A stretch of DNA of 64,000 nucleotides from Chryseobacterium indologenes. Lineage in GTDB: Bacteria > Bacteroidota > Bacteroidia > Flavobacteriales > Weeksellaceae. The translations under genes and the position numbers were made by a program. Positions 9,903 to 17,491 of the stretch are shown here, in pieces. The DNA is taken from assembly GCA_002439165.1 (NCBI GenBank), contig DJTE01000040.1, forward strand, positions 80,578-144,577. Reading direction: 5' to 3'. Numbering within the stretch: position 1 is the stretch's first letter; each line of letters begins with the position of its first letter. The notes under the pieces are model-generated. The model had not been told where the DNA came from, made no database searches, and was given only the letters and a program-made list of their open reading frames with translations.

Positions 9903-10211
9903 ATTAACAAATGTAGTGGATTTGCTTTTAATTTACATGGGTTTTTCTTTAAAAAAGATTAGTAAAAAGCAAAAGTAAGCAAAACGATTAAAACCTTTGC
10001 TATACAATGTTTTATAAAATAGTAGTCGTAGTTTGGAACTCTGTGTCTGATAAGTTTTGGGCTTAAAATGACAAGGTTAGGTTACTAATTCGTTACCGAT
10101 TGATAAAGGTAATGATATATATTAACTTGTTATATTTCAGTCTTTTGCACCTCTTTTTACATTTCCTTGTAACTCAATGAAAGTTAATTTTAAACATTAA
10201 ACATTTGAGTT
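9903..10211. other. Chromosome-ICE junction region (attL lies here, exact position not seen)
   Basis: This gap separates ppc from the integrase gene and must hold the left end of the element. No tRNA gene is visible. CTnDOT-type integrases favour sites with a TTTGC core; TTTGC occurs at 9999-10003 (ACCTTTGCTATA) and again near 10143 (CTTTTGCACC). Either could be part of the crossover site. The matching right end is outside the window, so the repeat cannot be checked. Confidence 0.4.
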
Positions 10212-11462
10212 ATGGAGCAGACAAAAAAATCGACGTTCAAACTGCTTTTCTATTTGAAAAAGAACGAACTGAAAAAGAATGGTAACGCACCAATTATGGC
10301 ACGTATTACCATTGACGGAACACCGAAAACTTTGGGGACAAAGTTAGAAATAAACCCTAATAATTGGAATTTAAAACACGGAAGAGTTGAGGGTAAAAGT
10401 GCCGTTGCATTGAATATTAACCAGAAACTGGATAACATACGTGGTCGTATCGACAAGATATACGAAGACATGCAGAAACATGAAGGTTTTGCCACCGCAC
10501 AGAAAGTAAAGCTTTCTTTTCTTGGTGTCGGTGTGATGGATGATGCAATACTAAAAGTATTCAACGATCAAAACGAAGATTTTAAAAGATTGGTCGAAAA
10601 AGAAGAACGTTCACAAAGCACTTACAACAAGTATATCACGGTTTACAACCATCTTACCAATTTTATTAAAGAACGTTATCATCGTGATGATATGGCATTC
10701 CGGGAATTGACTGCCGAGTTTATCAGGGAATTTGATTTTTATCTCCGATACGATTTACAGTCTTCTCACAATACAGTTTGGGTTTACACGATGCCGGTGT
10801 TAAGTCTCGCTGAATTGGCTATCAAAAAAGGCTTGATACGTGATAATCCCTTTCAGGATTATGAGATAAATATGCAGGAAACCGACAGAGGTTACATTTT
10901 GAAAGAAGATGTTGAGAAGCTGATGAAATGCGTACCGTCACACCCAAGATATGAGCTTGTAAAAGATCTCTTTATCTTTAGTTGTTTCACCGGACTTGCT
11001 TATGCAGACATTAAGAAATTAACTCGGAATAATATCCAATCATTCTTTGATGGTCATCAATGGATCATCAGCAGGAGAAAGAAATCGGATATTGCGTCCA
11101 ATGTTAGGTTGATGGAAATCCCAAAACGTATCATTGAAAAATATCAAGGTACGACGAGGAACGAAATTATCTTCCCGGTTCCTACAAATGTAACCTGTAA
11201 CAATCACGTCAGTAAATTGATTGAAACAGCGGAGATCATTACAGAACAGAAAGTAACCTTTCATACGGCAAGACACACTTTTGGTACGATGTTCTTAACC
11301 GAAGGCGTACCGCTTGAAAGCCTTAGTAAAATGATGGGACACAAAAACATTTCCACCACACAGATTTATGCTAAAATAACCAGCCAGAAAATCAGTAAGG
11401 ATATGGATTTGGTGGCTCCGAAATTTCAAGAAATGGAAGAAGCATTTTTAGCAATCGTCTGA
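10212..11462 (+). CDS. Tyrosine-type site-specific integrase of the ICE
   Basis: A 416-residue recombinase that cuts and joins att sites during integration and excision. An N-terminal arm-binding domain (residues 1-100), a SAM-like core-binding domain (about 115-215) and a catalytic domain (225-400) are visible. Catalytic residues are Lys 290/291 (SRRKKSD), His351-x-x-Arg354 (FHTARHTFG), His377 (MMGHKN) and Tyr386 (TTQIYAKI). The first catalytic Arg is missing: the usual TGLRYxDI is TGLAYADI (Ala263). IntDOT of CTnDOT also lacks this Arg. The gene points into the element. It is followed at once by a strong terminator, so it is its own transcription unit. Confidence 0.93.
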   Translation: MEQTKKSTFKLLFYLKKNELKKNGNAPIMARITIDGTPKTLGTKLEINPNNWNLKHGRVEGKSAVALNINQKLDNIRGRIDKIYEDMQKHEGFATAQKVKLSFLGVGVMDDAILKVFNDQNEDFKRLVEKEERSQSTYNKYITVYNHLTNFIKERYHRDDMAFRELTAEFIREFDFYLRYDLQSSHNTVWVYTMPVLSLAELAIKKGLIRDNPFQDYEINMQETDRGYILKEDVEKLMKCVPSHPRYELVKDLFIFSCFTGLAYADIKKLTRNNIQSFFDGHQWIISRRKKSDIASNVRLMEIPKRIIEKYQGTTRNEIIFPVPTNVTCNNHVSKLIETAEIITEQKVTFHTARHTFGTMFLTEGVPLESLSKMMGHKNISTTQIYAKITSQKISKDMDLVAPKFQEMEEAFLAIV

Positions 11463-11489
11463 TTAGATTATTACACTTCCTTTTAACAG

Positions 11490-11518
11490 AGCAGAACTTT
11501 ATAGGTTCTGCTTTTTTT
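11490..11518 (+). terminator. Rho-independent terminator after the integrase gene
   Basis: AGCAGAAC / GTTCTGCT, an 8-bp stem with a 7-base loop, followed by TTTTTTT. It starts 27 bp after the integrase stop codon. Confidence 0.9.
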
Positions 11519-11625
11519 ATGCCCGTACTTTTTTACAGCCAAAGCACATTTATCTCCCTGCGTTTTGTTTCCCTCTCTCATAAAAGAGCTTTTTAAGGCT
11601 GTTTTCTAAATAGAAAATTGAAAAA

Positions 11626-12075
11626 CTAACTCCTTATCCATTCCCTTTCAGTTTCATTTTTCAAATCTCTCTTATAGGCTTTAATAGCCTGGTCAATTAC
11701 AACAAAAATTTAGGACAGAATATTTCCATAATCAACCGGTAAAAAGGCAGCCAAAGTACGGCGGTCACCCCAAGCTCAATCCCAGCCAAAAGACTACGGC
11801 ATAAACGGTTTCCTCCCTAAAGGTACCCTCCAATTATTCCGTTTCCTTTTGGCTTTTCCTCTTGACCGCCTTGATAGTCTGCTTTCTTTTTTCCGGTTTT
11901 TCTTCTGAAAAAAAATTAATTGAAAGAAAGATGTTCTTTGACATAAACGCATTAATAAAAAACGCCTGAAGGTAATATTTTCTTCTGCGTGCTCTTGGCA
12001 ACAACTGTTTGTACATGGCGCTTGAGGTCAATTTCTTTGTCGGGGTTGTAAAATACACCACCAGTAAAACGCGAC
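11626..12075 (-). pseudogene. Decayed gene remnants next to an IS110-family element
   Basis: No intact gene is present, but three stretches on the minus strand read like protein in shifting frames. The first, ending at 11952, reads RFTGGVFYNPDKEIDLKRH and then VVAKSTQKKILPSGVFY. The second, around 11700-11800, is a membrane-like piece (GVTAVLWLPFYRLIMEIF). The third ends at 11626 with IDQAIKAYKRDLKNE and EREWIRS. The first fragment starts right at the 3' end of the transposase gene, so the IS may have cut this gene. I do not recognise the families. Frameshifts between fragments suggest loss of function. Confidence 0.4.
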
Positions 12076-13400
12076 CTTATTGGATATTAGGGATTTCAAT
12101 ATCTACCCCTAAGTCCTTTAATTTGTCTATGTATGACTGTATCTGTTTTTGCTTTTTCCGAGAGTCAAGATATTCATATCCTAAATCCTGATACGGGACT
12201 TTGTCCCTGATGATGTAATATGCTGCATTAAGCATTTTATGTCCTACTGCGATTAATGCCCTCTTTTTACCACGCCTACCTATTAAACTTTCATATTTTT
12301 TCTTTAGGTAGCTGTTTTTAACATGAGAGGCAGCCCAGGCACATTCGACTAAAATCGGTTTGATGTATTGATTGCCTTGGTTGGTTCTTGAAGAACGGCT
12401 TTTGCCGGCACTCTCATTATTGCCCGGGCATATTCCAGCCCATGATGCAAGGTGATTAACCGTTGGAAAACGACTCATGTCAACCCCAATTTCTGATAAC
12501 AACATCGTAGCACTAATTTGATTGAGTCCTGGCATAGTCTTTAATAATTCTAACTCAGTATCATATGGCTGTGACAACTGGAGCAGCTGGTTATCAACCG
12601 ATTCAATTTTTGACAGAGTGTTATAAAGATTGGTTCGGATAGCATTTAGCATGTATTTATGATTATCTGTGAGTACTCCCTGAAGAGATTCATACAGTAT
12701 TTCTCTTTTCTTTTTGATTCTTCCATGGCATAGGGATAAAAGGAGATTAAAGTCGTCAACTCCATCAATGAGTGCATTAATTAATAGGGTTCCAGATTTA
12801 CCAAAAATATCACTGATAACATTGCTTAGTTTGAAATTTGCATCCTGCAATATTTTCTCAAAGCGATTACGATCTGCTGCTGCATTTTGAACCAATTTCT
12901 TACGGTAACGGGTAAGGTCTCGCATATCCCGGATATCTTTTGGTGGGATGAAACTTGCTTTCAAAAGGCCGCTGATTAGAAGTTTAGCGAGCCATCGACT
13001 ATCTTTCTTATCGGTTTTATGGCCAGGTACGTTCTTTACATGGCGAGCATTGACTAAGATTACCTCAAAATCCTGCTCAAGAATATTGTAAACCGGTTTC
13101 CAATAAATTCCGGTACTTTCTATTGCCATATGAGTAATATTTAAGGAAATGAGCCAATCTCTAAGGGAGCGTAAACTATTCGTGTAGGTTGTAAAAGAAC
13201 GTGTCTCAACAGTTATACCTACTCCCATTACAGTAACTACGACTGTATCGCGATGTACATCCATACCACATCCGCGTTCAATAACTTGGGGAAAATTTAC
13301 TTGTGCCTTCATAATCTAAATATTTAATACACTAAAGTACTGAGATATGCGATGCCTTTTTCATGCCTGTTAGTGACTCTAAAAAATGTGTTTAGTCATG
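12068..13400 (-). mobile_element. IS110-family insertion element (edges approximate)
   Basis: Coding-like sequence of the neighbouring remnant resumes within about 10 bp of the transposase stop, so the 3' non-coding end is very short. The 5' side (13313 upward) is non-coding up to ssb at 13515. That layout fits the IS110 subgroup, in which the non-coding left end upstream of the transposase makes the bridge RNA that pairs with target and donor DNA. No terminal inverted repeats were found, as expected for IS110. Confidence 0.55.
12077..13312 (-). CDS. IS110-family transposase (DEDD recombinase)
   Basis: A 411-residue transposase. The N-terminal RuvC-like DEDD domain shows Asp18 (GCGMDVH), Glu65 (MAIESTGIYW), Asp101 and Asp104 (HKTDKKDS). 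A coiled middle region follows. The C-terminal Tnp domain carries the helix-hairpin-helix-like TMPGLNQISATMLLSEIG and the catalytic Ser301 in GNNESAGKSRSS. All key residues are present and the length is normal, so the enzyme looks active. Elements of this family move by RNA-guided recombination without leaving the usual target duplication. It lies against the ICE direction, between the integrase and ssb. Confidence 0.93.
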   Translation of the reverse strand: MKAQVNFPQVIERGCGMDVHRDTVVVTVMGVGITVETRSFTTYTNSLRSLRDWLISLNITHMAIESTGIYWKPVYNILEQDFEVILVNARHVKNVPGHKTDKKDSRWLAKLLISGLLKASFIPPKDIRDMRDLTRYRKKLVQNAAADRNRFEKILQDANFKLSNVISDIFGKSGTLLINALIDGVDDFNLLLSLCHGRIKKKREILYESLQGVLTDNHKYMLNAIRTNLYNTLSKIESVDNQLLQLSQPYDTELELLKTMPGLNQISATMLLSEIGVDMSRFPTVNHLASWAGICPGNNESAGKSRSSRTNQGNQYIKPILVECAWAASHVKNSYLKKKYESLIGRRGKKRALIAVGHKMLNAAYYIIRDKVPYQDLGYEYLDSRKKQKQIQSYIDKLKDLGVDIEIPNIQ

Positions 13401-13514
13401 AGAATTTCTTTTGGAAAAAATTATGCGAAGCGAAGCGGAGCAAACCACAACAGGAAGCAGGAAACGAGAAAAGCGAACGTAACAAAATGTAAAACTTTTA
13501 AAACAGGAACGATT

Positions 13515-13907
13515 ATGAACATCATCGGAAGACTGACAAGGGATGCGGAAGTACGCACAACGTCACAGGACAAACAAGTAGTAAACTTTTCAGTAGCGAC
13601 CAACGAAAGCTACAAGAACAAACAGGGCGAACGCATTGAGCAAACAACCTACTTCGACTGTGCCTATTGGCTGTCTGCAAAGGTAGCATCACTACTGACC
13701 AAAGGCACTTTGGTAGAACTCACAGGCAGGGTAAGCACAAGAGCGTGGACAGGCAAAGACGGAGAGCCGAAAGCAGGTCTGAATTTCCATACCTCAAACA
13801 TCAAGTTTCACGGAGGTATCAAAAGAACCGAAACCGCACAGGCTACTGCACAATCTGAAAACAACGGATTTACAGCACAGGGAACAGAGGACGACCTCCC
13901 ATTTTAA
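13515..13907 (+). CDS. ssb: Single-stranded DNA-binding protein
   Basis: A 130-residue OB-fold protein that covers single-stranded DNA, here probably during conjugal transfer or replication of the ICE. The start MNIIGRLTRDAEVRTT, the core VVNFSVATNES and TYFDCAYWLSAKVASLL, and the acidic C-terminal tip EDDLPF (which docks partner proteins) are all typical. I chose ATG 13515 because family similarity begins there; the same frame is open further upstream to 13386 but reads like non-coding sequence. It heads a plus-strand run of accessory genes up to the PRTRC cassette. Confidence 0.93.
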   Translation: MNIIGRLTRDAEVRTTSQDKQVVNFSVATNESYKNKQGERIEQTTYFDCAYWLSAKVASLLTKGTLVELTGRVSTRAWTGKDGEPKAGLNFHTSNIKFHGGIKRTETAQATAQSENNGFTAQGTEDDLPF

Positions 13908-13950
13908 TCAAGAACATTCAATCATTTTTTAACATCAAAATTTTATCAAA

Positions 13951-15024
13951 ATGGCACATAATATCAATTTCAACGAGCAAACAGGAAAGCACAGTTTCTT
14001 TTCAGTACAGCAAAAAGCGTGGCACGGTTTAGGGCAAATCGTGGAGCAATACCCAACGAGTGAGGAAGCTATCCGACACGCAGGGTTAGATTACGAAGTC
14101 ATAAAATCCCCACTGTTTACCAAAGGTTCGGGTATTATCGAAACAGCCAACGGCATCGAGATAGGCAGTAGCGAATTGGAAGTACCTAACTATTTCGCCA
14201 ACATACGCACTGATAACAATGCAGTTTTGGGCGTAGTCGGTAAGGATTACCACATTGTACAGAACCGTGAAGCCTTTAATTTCTTTGATGCCATTGTAGG
14301 TGGTGGCGAGGGTATTCTCTACGAAACCGCAGGAGCATTGGGTAACGGAGAACGCATTTTTATCACAGCCAAACTACCCGATTATATCCGAGTGGGCAAT
14401 GGCGATGATGTTACGGAAAAGTACATTTTCCTAACCACTTCGCACGATGGTAGCGGAAGTATTACCGCAGCGTTTACACCTATCCGTATCGTGTGCCAAA
14501 ACACCTTAAACGCTTCGTTACGCAATATGACCAATGTAGTCCGTATCAAACATACTTCGGGAGCAAAACAGCGTATTGAGAACGCTCACAAGATTATGGG
14601 ACTTGCCAATACGTTGAGTAACCAATTAGAGAACATTTTCAACAATTGGACAAAGGTAAAAGTATCAGACCGAGAAGTAAGAAAGCTAATCCAATTGGCA
14701 CTTTGCCCGAACAAGGAAACTTTAGAGCTAATCAACAAAGGTGCGGAAGATGAAATTTCCACCGTGTTCAAAAACGTGGTTGATAATGCTTTTACCTATG
14801 CGATGATAAGCGACACACAGCAAATGGACACGACCAAAGGTACATTGTTCGGGGCATATAATGCCGTAACAGGCTACTATCAGAACGTAAGAAATTACAA
14901 AGATGATGAAGCCAAGTTGCAGAGCATTGTATTAGGTGGAACGGCTCAACAGAAAACGCAGAAAGCATTTGAATTGTGTACCGCCTTTGCAACAGACGGT
15001 GCGGAAATCCTAAACCTTAATTAA
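13951..15024 (+). CDS. DUF932 (phage/plasmid-like TIGR03299) protein
   Basis: A 357-residue protein of a family common on plasmids, phages and ICEs. The N-terminal segment GKHSFFSVQQKAWHGLGQIV and the middle part YIFLTTSHDGSGSITAAFTPIRIVCQNT are hallmark regions. The function is not established; members often sit with ssb and anti-restriction genes in the leading region of mobile elements, as here. It begins 43 bp after ssb and is followed by a strong hairpin (15033-15060). Confidence 0.85.
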   Translation: MAHNINFNEQTGKHSFFSVQQKAWHGLGQIVEQYPTSEEAIRHAGLDYEVIKSPLFTKGSGIIETANGIEIGSSELEVPNYFANIRTDNNAVLGVVGKDYHIVQNREAFNFFDAIVGGGEGILYETAGALGNGERIFITAKLPDYIRVGNGDDVTEKYIFLTTSHDGSGSITAAFTPIRIVCQNTLNASLRNMTNVVRIKHTSGAKQRIENAHKIMGLANTLSNQLENIFNNWTKVKVSDREVRKLIQLALCPNKETLELINKGAEDEISTVFKNVVDNAFTYAMISDTQQMDTTKGTLFGAYNAVTGYYQNVRNYKDDEAKLQSIVLGGTAQQKTQKAFELCTAFATDGAEILNLN

Positions 15025-15032
15025 ATAACAAC

Positions 15033-15060
15033 AGGCTACCGCCTTAATCGGTGGTAGCCT
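15033..15060 (+). terminator. Intergenic hairpin after the DUF932 gene
   Basis: AGGCTACCGCC / GGTGGTAGCCT forms an 11-bp stem (one G-U pair) with a 6-base loop. No T run follows, so it may be an mRNA-processing or attenuating hairpin and not a full terminator. Confidence 0.5.
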
Positions 15061-15076
15061 ACTATAAACAACAGTT

Positions 15077-15460
15077 ATGACAATAGAGATATATGAAGCA
15101 ACGCTAAAGCACGACACAGGTACAACAATGCTAAGAGTAATATCACTAAGCGGAAAGCAGGGAGCAATACAGCAGATAACAACCGTAGAGGGTTGTCCCG
15201 AATGTGCCATTGTGGATATAGTAGAAATTTTTAACGATACAAGACAGCAGGATATGAAAGCAAAAACCATAGAGGAAGCAAAAGAATTGGCTAAAGGCAA
15301 GAGCCTTAAAAAAAAGCACAAGGACGAAACAGTACATATTATCTACTGCAATCGTACAGAGTATTTCTACATAGACACGGACGGTTTAATACGCCTTTGG
15401 GAGCAGTCATTCGGCTACTATGTGAATGGCGTTTATACCGCTGAAAAATCACATTCATAA
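15077..15460 (+). CDS. Hypothetical ICE protein
   Basis: A 127-residue protein that I do not recognise. It has alternating strands at the N-terminus (TIEIYEATLKHDTGTTMLRV), a Lys-rich patch near residue 70 (AKGKSLKKKHKD) and a C-terminal aromatic part (EYFYIDTDGLIRLWEQ). It is probably soluble and cytoplasmic, since no signal or membrane segment is seen. The ATG follows ACAACAGTT, similar to the leaders of the neighbouring genes, and codon use matches them, so it is very likely a real gene of the same plus-strand unit. Confidence 0.7.
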   Translation: MTIEIYEATLKHDTGTTMLRVISLSGKQGAIQQITTVEGCPECAIVDIVEIFNDTRQQDMKAKTIEEAKELAKGKSLKKKHKDETVHIIYCNRTEYFYIDTDGLIRLWEQSFGYYVNGVYTAEKSHS

Positions 15461-15479
15461 CCTTAAACAATAAACGATT

Positions 15480-15995
15480 ATGACAAATTGGTGCAGTAAT
15501 ACGGTTGTTTTCGAGGGCAAACCCGAAGCAATCGAACAGATACAACAGCTATTCAAATCAATGGTTGAAAAGGAACAGAAAGAAGAATGCGGACAGTTAC
15601 CCGAATTTGTTTCGGAGCATAACGGTGGTTATTTCTTTGAAATCTATCAAAACGATGATGTAACAGGCGTATTCCAATATGAAACAAAATGGTCGCCCAA
15701 TATTGTAGAAGTACAAAAGATAGCAGAACACTATAACGTGAATTTCACACAGGACTATCTGGAATTGGGTAACTGTGTATGTGGCAGGGCAACATCTGCT
15801 GACAAGCTACTCACAGATGTTTTTTTGGAGTACGAAGATTTTGAACAGTTCGAGTTTGACGAAGAAACTGACACCTACCATTTTGAGGGCGAAGATTACG
15901 ACAGCGAGTACGAAATTTTAGAAACCTTATTGGAACGTAAAATCGAAAATCAATTTACCAACACTAACATTCAGAACGATGAAATTATCAGATAA
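15480..15995 (+). CDS. Api92-like/DUF1281 ferredoxin-fold protein
   Basis: A 171-residue acidic protein. The N-terminus MTNWCSNTVVFEGKPEAIEQIQQLF and the segment YETKWSPNIVEVQKIAEHY match the pattern of the Api92/YubB ferredoxin-like family (MxNWCxN...), found on plasmids and other mobile elements. The biochemical function is unknown. The C-terminal 50 residues are strongly acidic (EYEDFEQFEFDEETD), as in DNA mimics, but this may only be composition. Its 3' end overlaps the next gene by 17 bp, so the two are probably translationally coupled. Confidence 0.75.
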   Translation: MTNWCSNTVVFEGKPEAIEQIQQLFKSMVEKEQKEECGQLPEFVSEHNGGYFFEIYQNDDVTGVFQYETKWSPNIVEVQKIAEHYNVNFTQDYLELGNCVCGRATSADKLLTDVFLEYEDFEQFEFDEETDTYHFEGEDYDSEYEILETLLERKIENQFTNTNIQNDEIIR

Positions 15996-16428
15996 ACCAA
16001 CAGCATACGTACTGCTCAAAGCAGGAACCAACAGCGAATGGGACAATTGCAATTTTGCCATTGTCCACATTACCGAAGATTGGAAAAAGGAACAGCAAAA
16101 AAGGCTTGAAATGGTTAAGCCGTTTGAAGAAGATTACTTTTTACAATCACTGAACTATTACGATACGGCAGTAGATTTTTATACCGCTGACGAAGACGAT
16201 AACCCCGATTTATACAAATGGCTTGAAAATAAGCCTATGGCATACGTGGATATTGACAAAGAAGAACTCCAAACATTATCCGTACCCGAAAATCGCTTGG
16301 ACTGTTACAGGCTTGTACTATATAAGACAGGAACAGCAATGTATAAAGCCTACGGAAAGCACACGAGCGAAGAATTTTGGTCAGAGGAATTTCCATTATC
16401 ACAATTAATTACAGAGGTATGTATATAA
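15979..16428 (+). CDS. Hypothetical ICE protein
   Basis: A 149-residue acidic protein with no family that I recognise. The sequence has a strand-rich start (AYVLLKAGTNSEWDNCNFAIVHI) and a region AYVDIDKEELQTL near residue 90. It has no signal or membrane segment. Its start overlaps the previous gene by 17 bp, and the next gene starts inside its last codons, which places it firmly in one transcript. Codon use fits its neighbours. Confidence 0.7.
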   Translation: MKLSDKPTAYVLLKAGTNSEWDNCNFAIVHITEDWKKEQQKRLEMVKPFEEDYFLQSLNYYDTAVDFYTADEDDNPDLYKWLENKPMAYVDIDKEELQTLSVPENRLDCYRLVLYKTGTAMYKAYGKHTSEEFWSEEFPLSQLITEVCI

Positions 16429-16613
16429 CCGATTTGAACGGTTGTGAAATTGAAATAACCGACTTAAAAGAAGCTATCAAAATAGCCAAAAGAAATACAG
16501 GGTACAGCCACGAGGACAAAAGTTTCTCGGAGTTTGACAAACGACAAAAAGCCTATTGGGTGGACATACACGATAAACTCACAGCAATCAAAAAACGAAT
16601 AGTTAACAATTAA
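16419..16613 (+). CDS. Small hypothetical ICE protein
   Basis: A 64-residue protein beginning MYITDLNGCEIEI. I prefer this ATG to an in-frame one at 16377: it follows ACAGAGG at a good spacing, and the upstream codons are only a shadow of the overlapping gene. It overlaps the previous gene by 10 bp. The later part is helical and charged (LKEAIKIAKRNTGY, KAYWVDIHDKLTAIKKR). The function is unknown. It is followed 12 bp later by PRTRC E. Confidence 0.65.
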   Translation: MYITDLNGCEIEITDLKEAIKIAKRNTGYSHEDKSFSEFDKRQKAYWVDIHDKLTAIKKRIVNN

Positions 16614-16625
16614 AATTTCAGAACG

Positions 16626-17237
16626 ATGAATACCAATTTTTTCAATCAGATACAAGCTTTGGACTTTACAGGGGTACTGCAACTCAACATTTCCAAAGGA
16701 GCAGAAAACAACCTTATCGTATCGGTATTGCTCAACAACGAACAATGTGGAGATAGTGCCAAAAATCTAATTCCCCCCTTAACGTTTAACGCCACTCCGC
16801 AGGAATTTGACGAGGGATTTTTTGAGCAGATAAAAGCACCTGTTAAAACCGTTTCGGGCGTAATGGTGGATATGGAAAAATTCTTAAAACAAATGGAGGA
16901 AGTCAAAAAGCAATCGGCAATGGAAAAAGAAAAGACCGAGAAAGCCAAAAAGGAAAAAGAAGCCAAAGACAAAAAATTTAAAGACGGAATGGCAAAGGCT
17001 GACGAACTCGAAAAAGAGGGCAAATTCCGTGAAGCGTGGATGAAAGTTCCCGAGATAACCGAATTTCCCGAAAAAGCGGACGAGATACGCAAACGCAAAA
17101 CATCATTGTCAGACAAATTCGCCACACCGAGCCTTTTTGGAACAATTGAGGAAACAGCACCCGAACTGCCACAAGCAGAAGAAGTTATATCCGACTATCC
17201 CATTGATGAAACGGACGAAGAAGAAACAGAGTATTAA
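16626..17237 (+). CDS. PRTRC system protein E
   Basis: A 203-residue protein. The N-terminal domain (FFNQIQALDFTGVLQLNI ... LNNEQCGDSAKNLIPPLTF ... GTPQEFDEGFF-like) matches PRTRC_E. Residues 85-125 form a highly charged coiled coil of Lys/Glu, and the C-terminus is very acidic (ETDEEETEY). It is the first gene of the PRTRC cassette (ParB-related, ThiF-related), a conserved plasmid/ICE gene group whose function is unproven. It is followed 18 bp downstream by protein C. Confidence 0.88.
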   Translation: MNTNFFNQIQALDFTGVLQLNISKGAENNLIVSVLLNNEQCGDSAKNLIPPLTFNATPQEFDEGFFEQIKAPVKTVSGVMVDMEKFLKQMEEVKKQSAMEKEKTEKAKKEKEAKDKKFKDGMAKADELEKEGKFREAWMKVPEITEFPEKADEIRKRKTSLSDKFATPSLFGTIEETAPELPQAEEVISDYPIDETDEEETEY

Positions 17238-17255
17238 CCATTAAAAACGAGCATT

Positions 17256-17474
17256 ATGTTATTAGCAACGCAATTGGAAAGAGTTTTTATACTCAAAGAT
17301 AAAGGACAGGACATCAGACTGACCGACCCCGAACCACGTTGGAGCGTGGAAGCGGTAATGAATTTTTACGCCAATATGTACCCCATACTGACTACCGCAA
17401 AAGCATCTGCACCGCAGATAAAGGACGATGCAGTCGAGTACAGATTTGAGAGCGTAATGGGAACGAAAGGGTAA
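17256..17474 (+). CDS. PRTRC system protein C, prokaryotic ubiquitin-like
   Basis: A 72-residue protein, the size of ubiquitin. The core RVFILKDKGQDIRLTDPEPRWS and the ending RFESVMGTKG are typical of PRTRC_C (TIGR03738), which is grouped with the predicted prokaryotic ubiquitin-like family Prok_Ub. The last residue is Gly, as needed for adenylation by an E1 enzyme and transfer to a target. It sits with an E2-like gene (B) and an E1-like gene (ThiF) in one operon, which supports a protein-tagging role, although this is not demonstrated by the sequence. Confidence 0.85.
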   Translation: MLLATQLERVFILKDKGQDIRLTDPEPRWSVEAVMNFYANMYPILTTAKASAPQIKDDAVEYRFESVMGTKG

Positions 17475-17491
17475 ACCAAAATTTTAAAGCG

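Noticed and set aside
9903..10211. tRNA gene as ICE attachment site
   Set aside because: No cloverleaf arms or T-loop GGTTCGAnTCC pattern were found in the gap.
13386..13514. N-terminal extension of SSB
   Set aside because: The in-frame codons upstream of 13515 do not resemble SSB, and the canonical start MNIIGRLT is at 13515.
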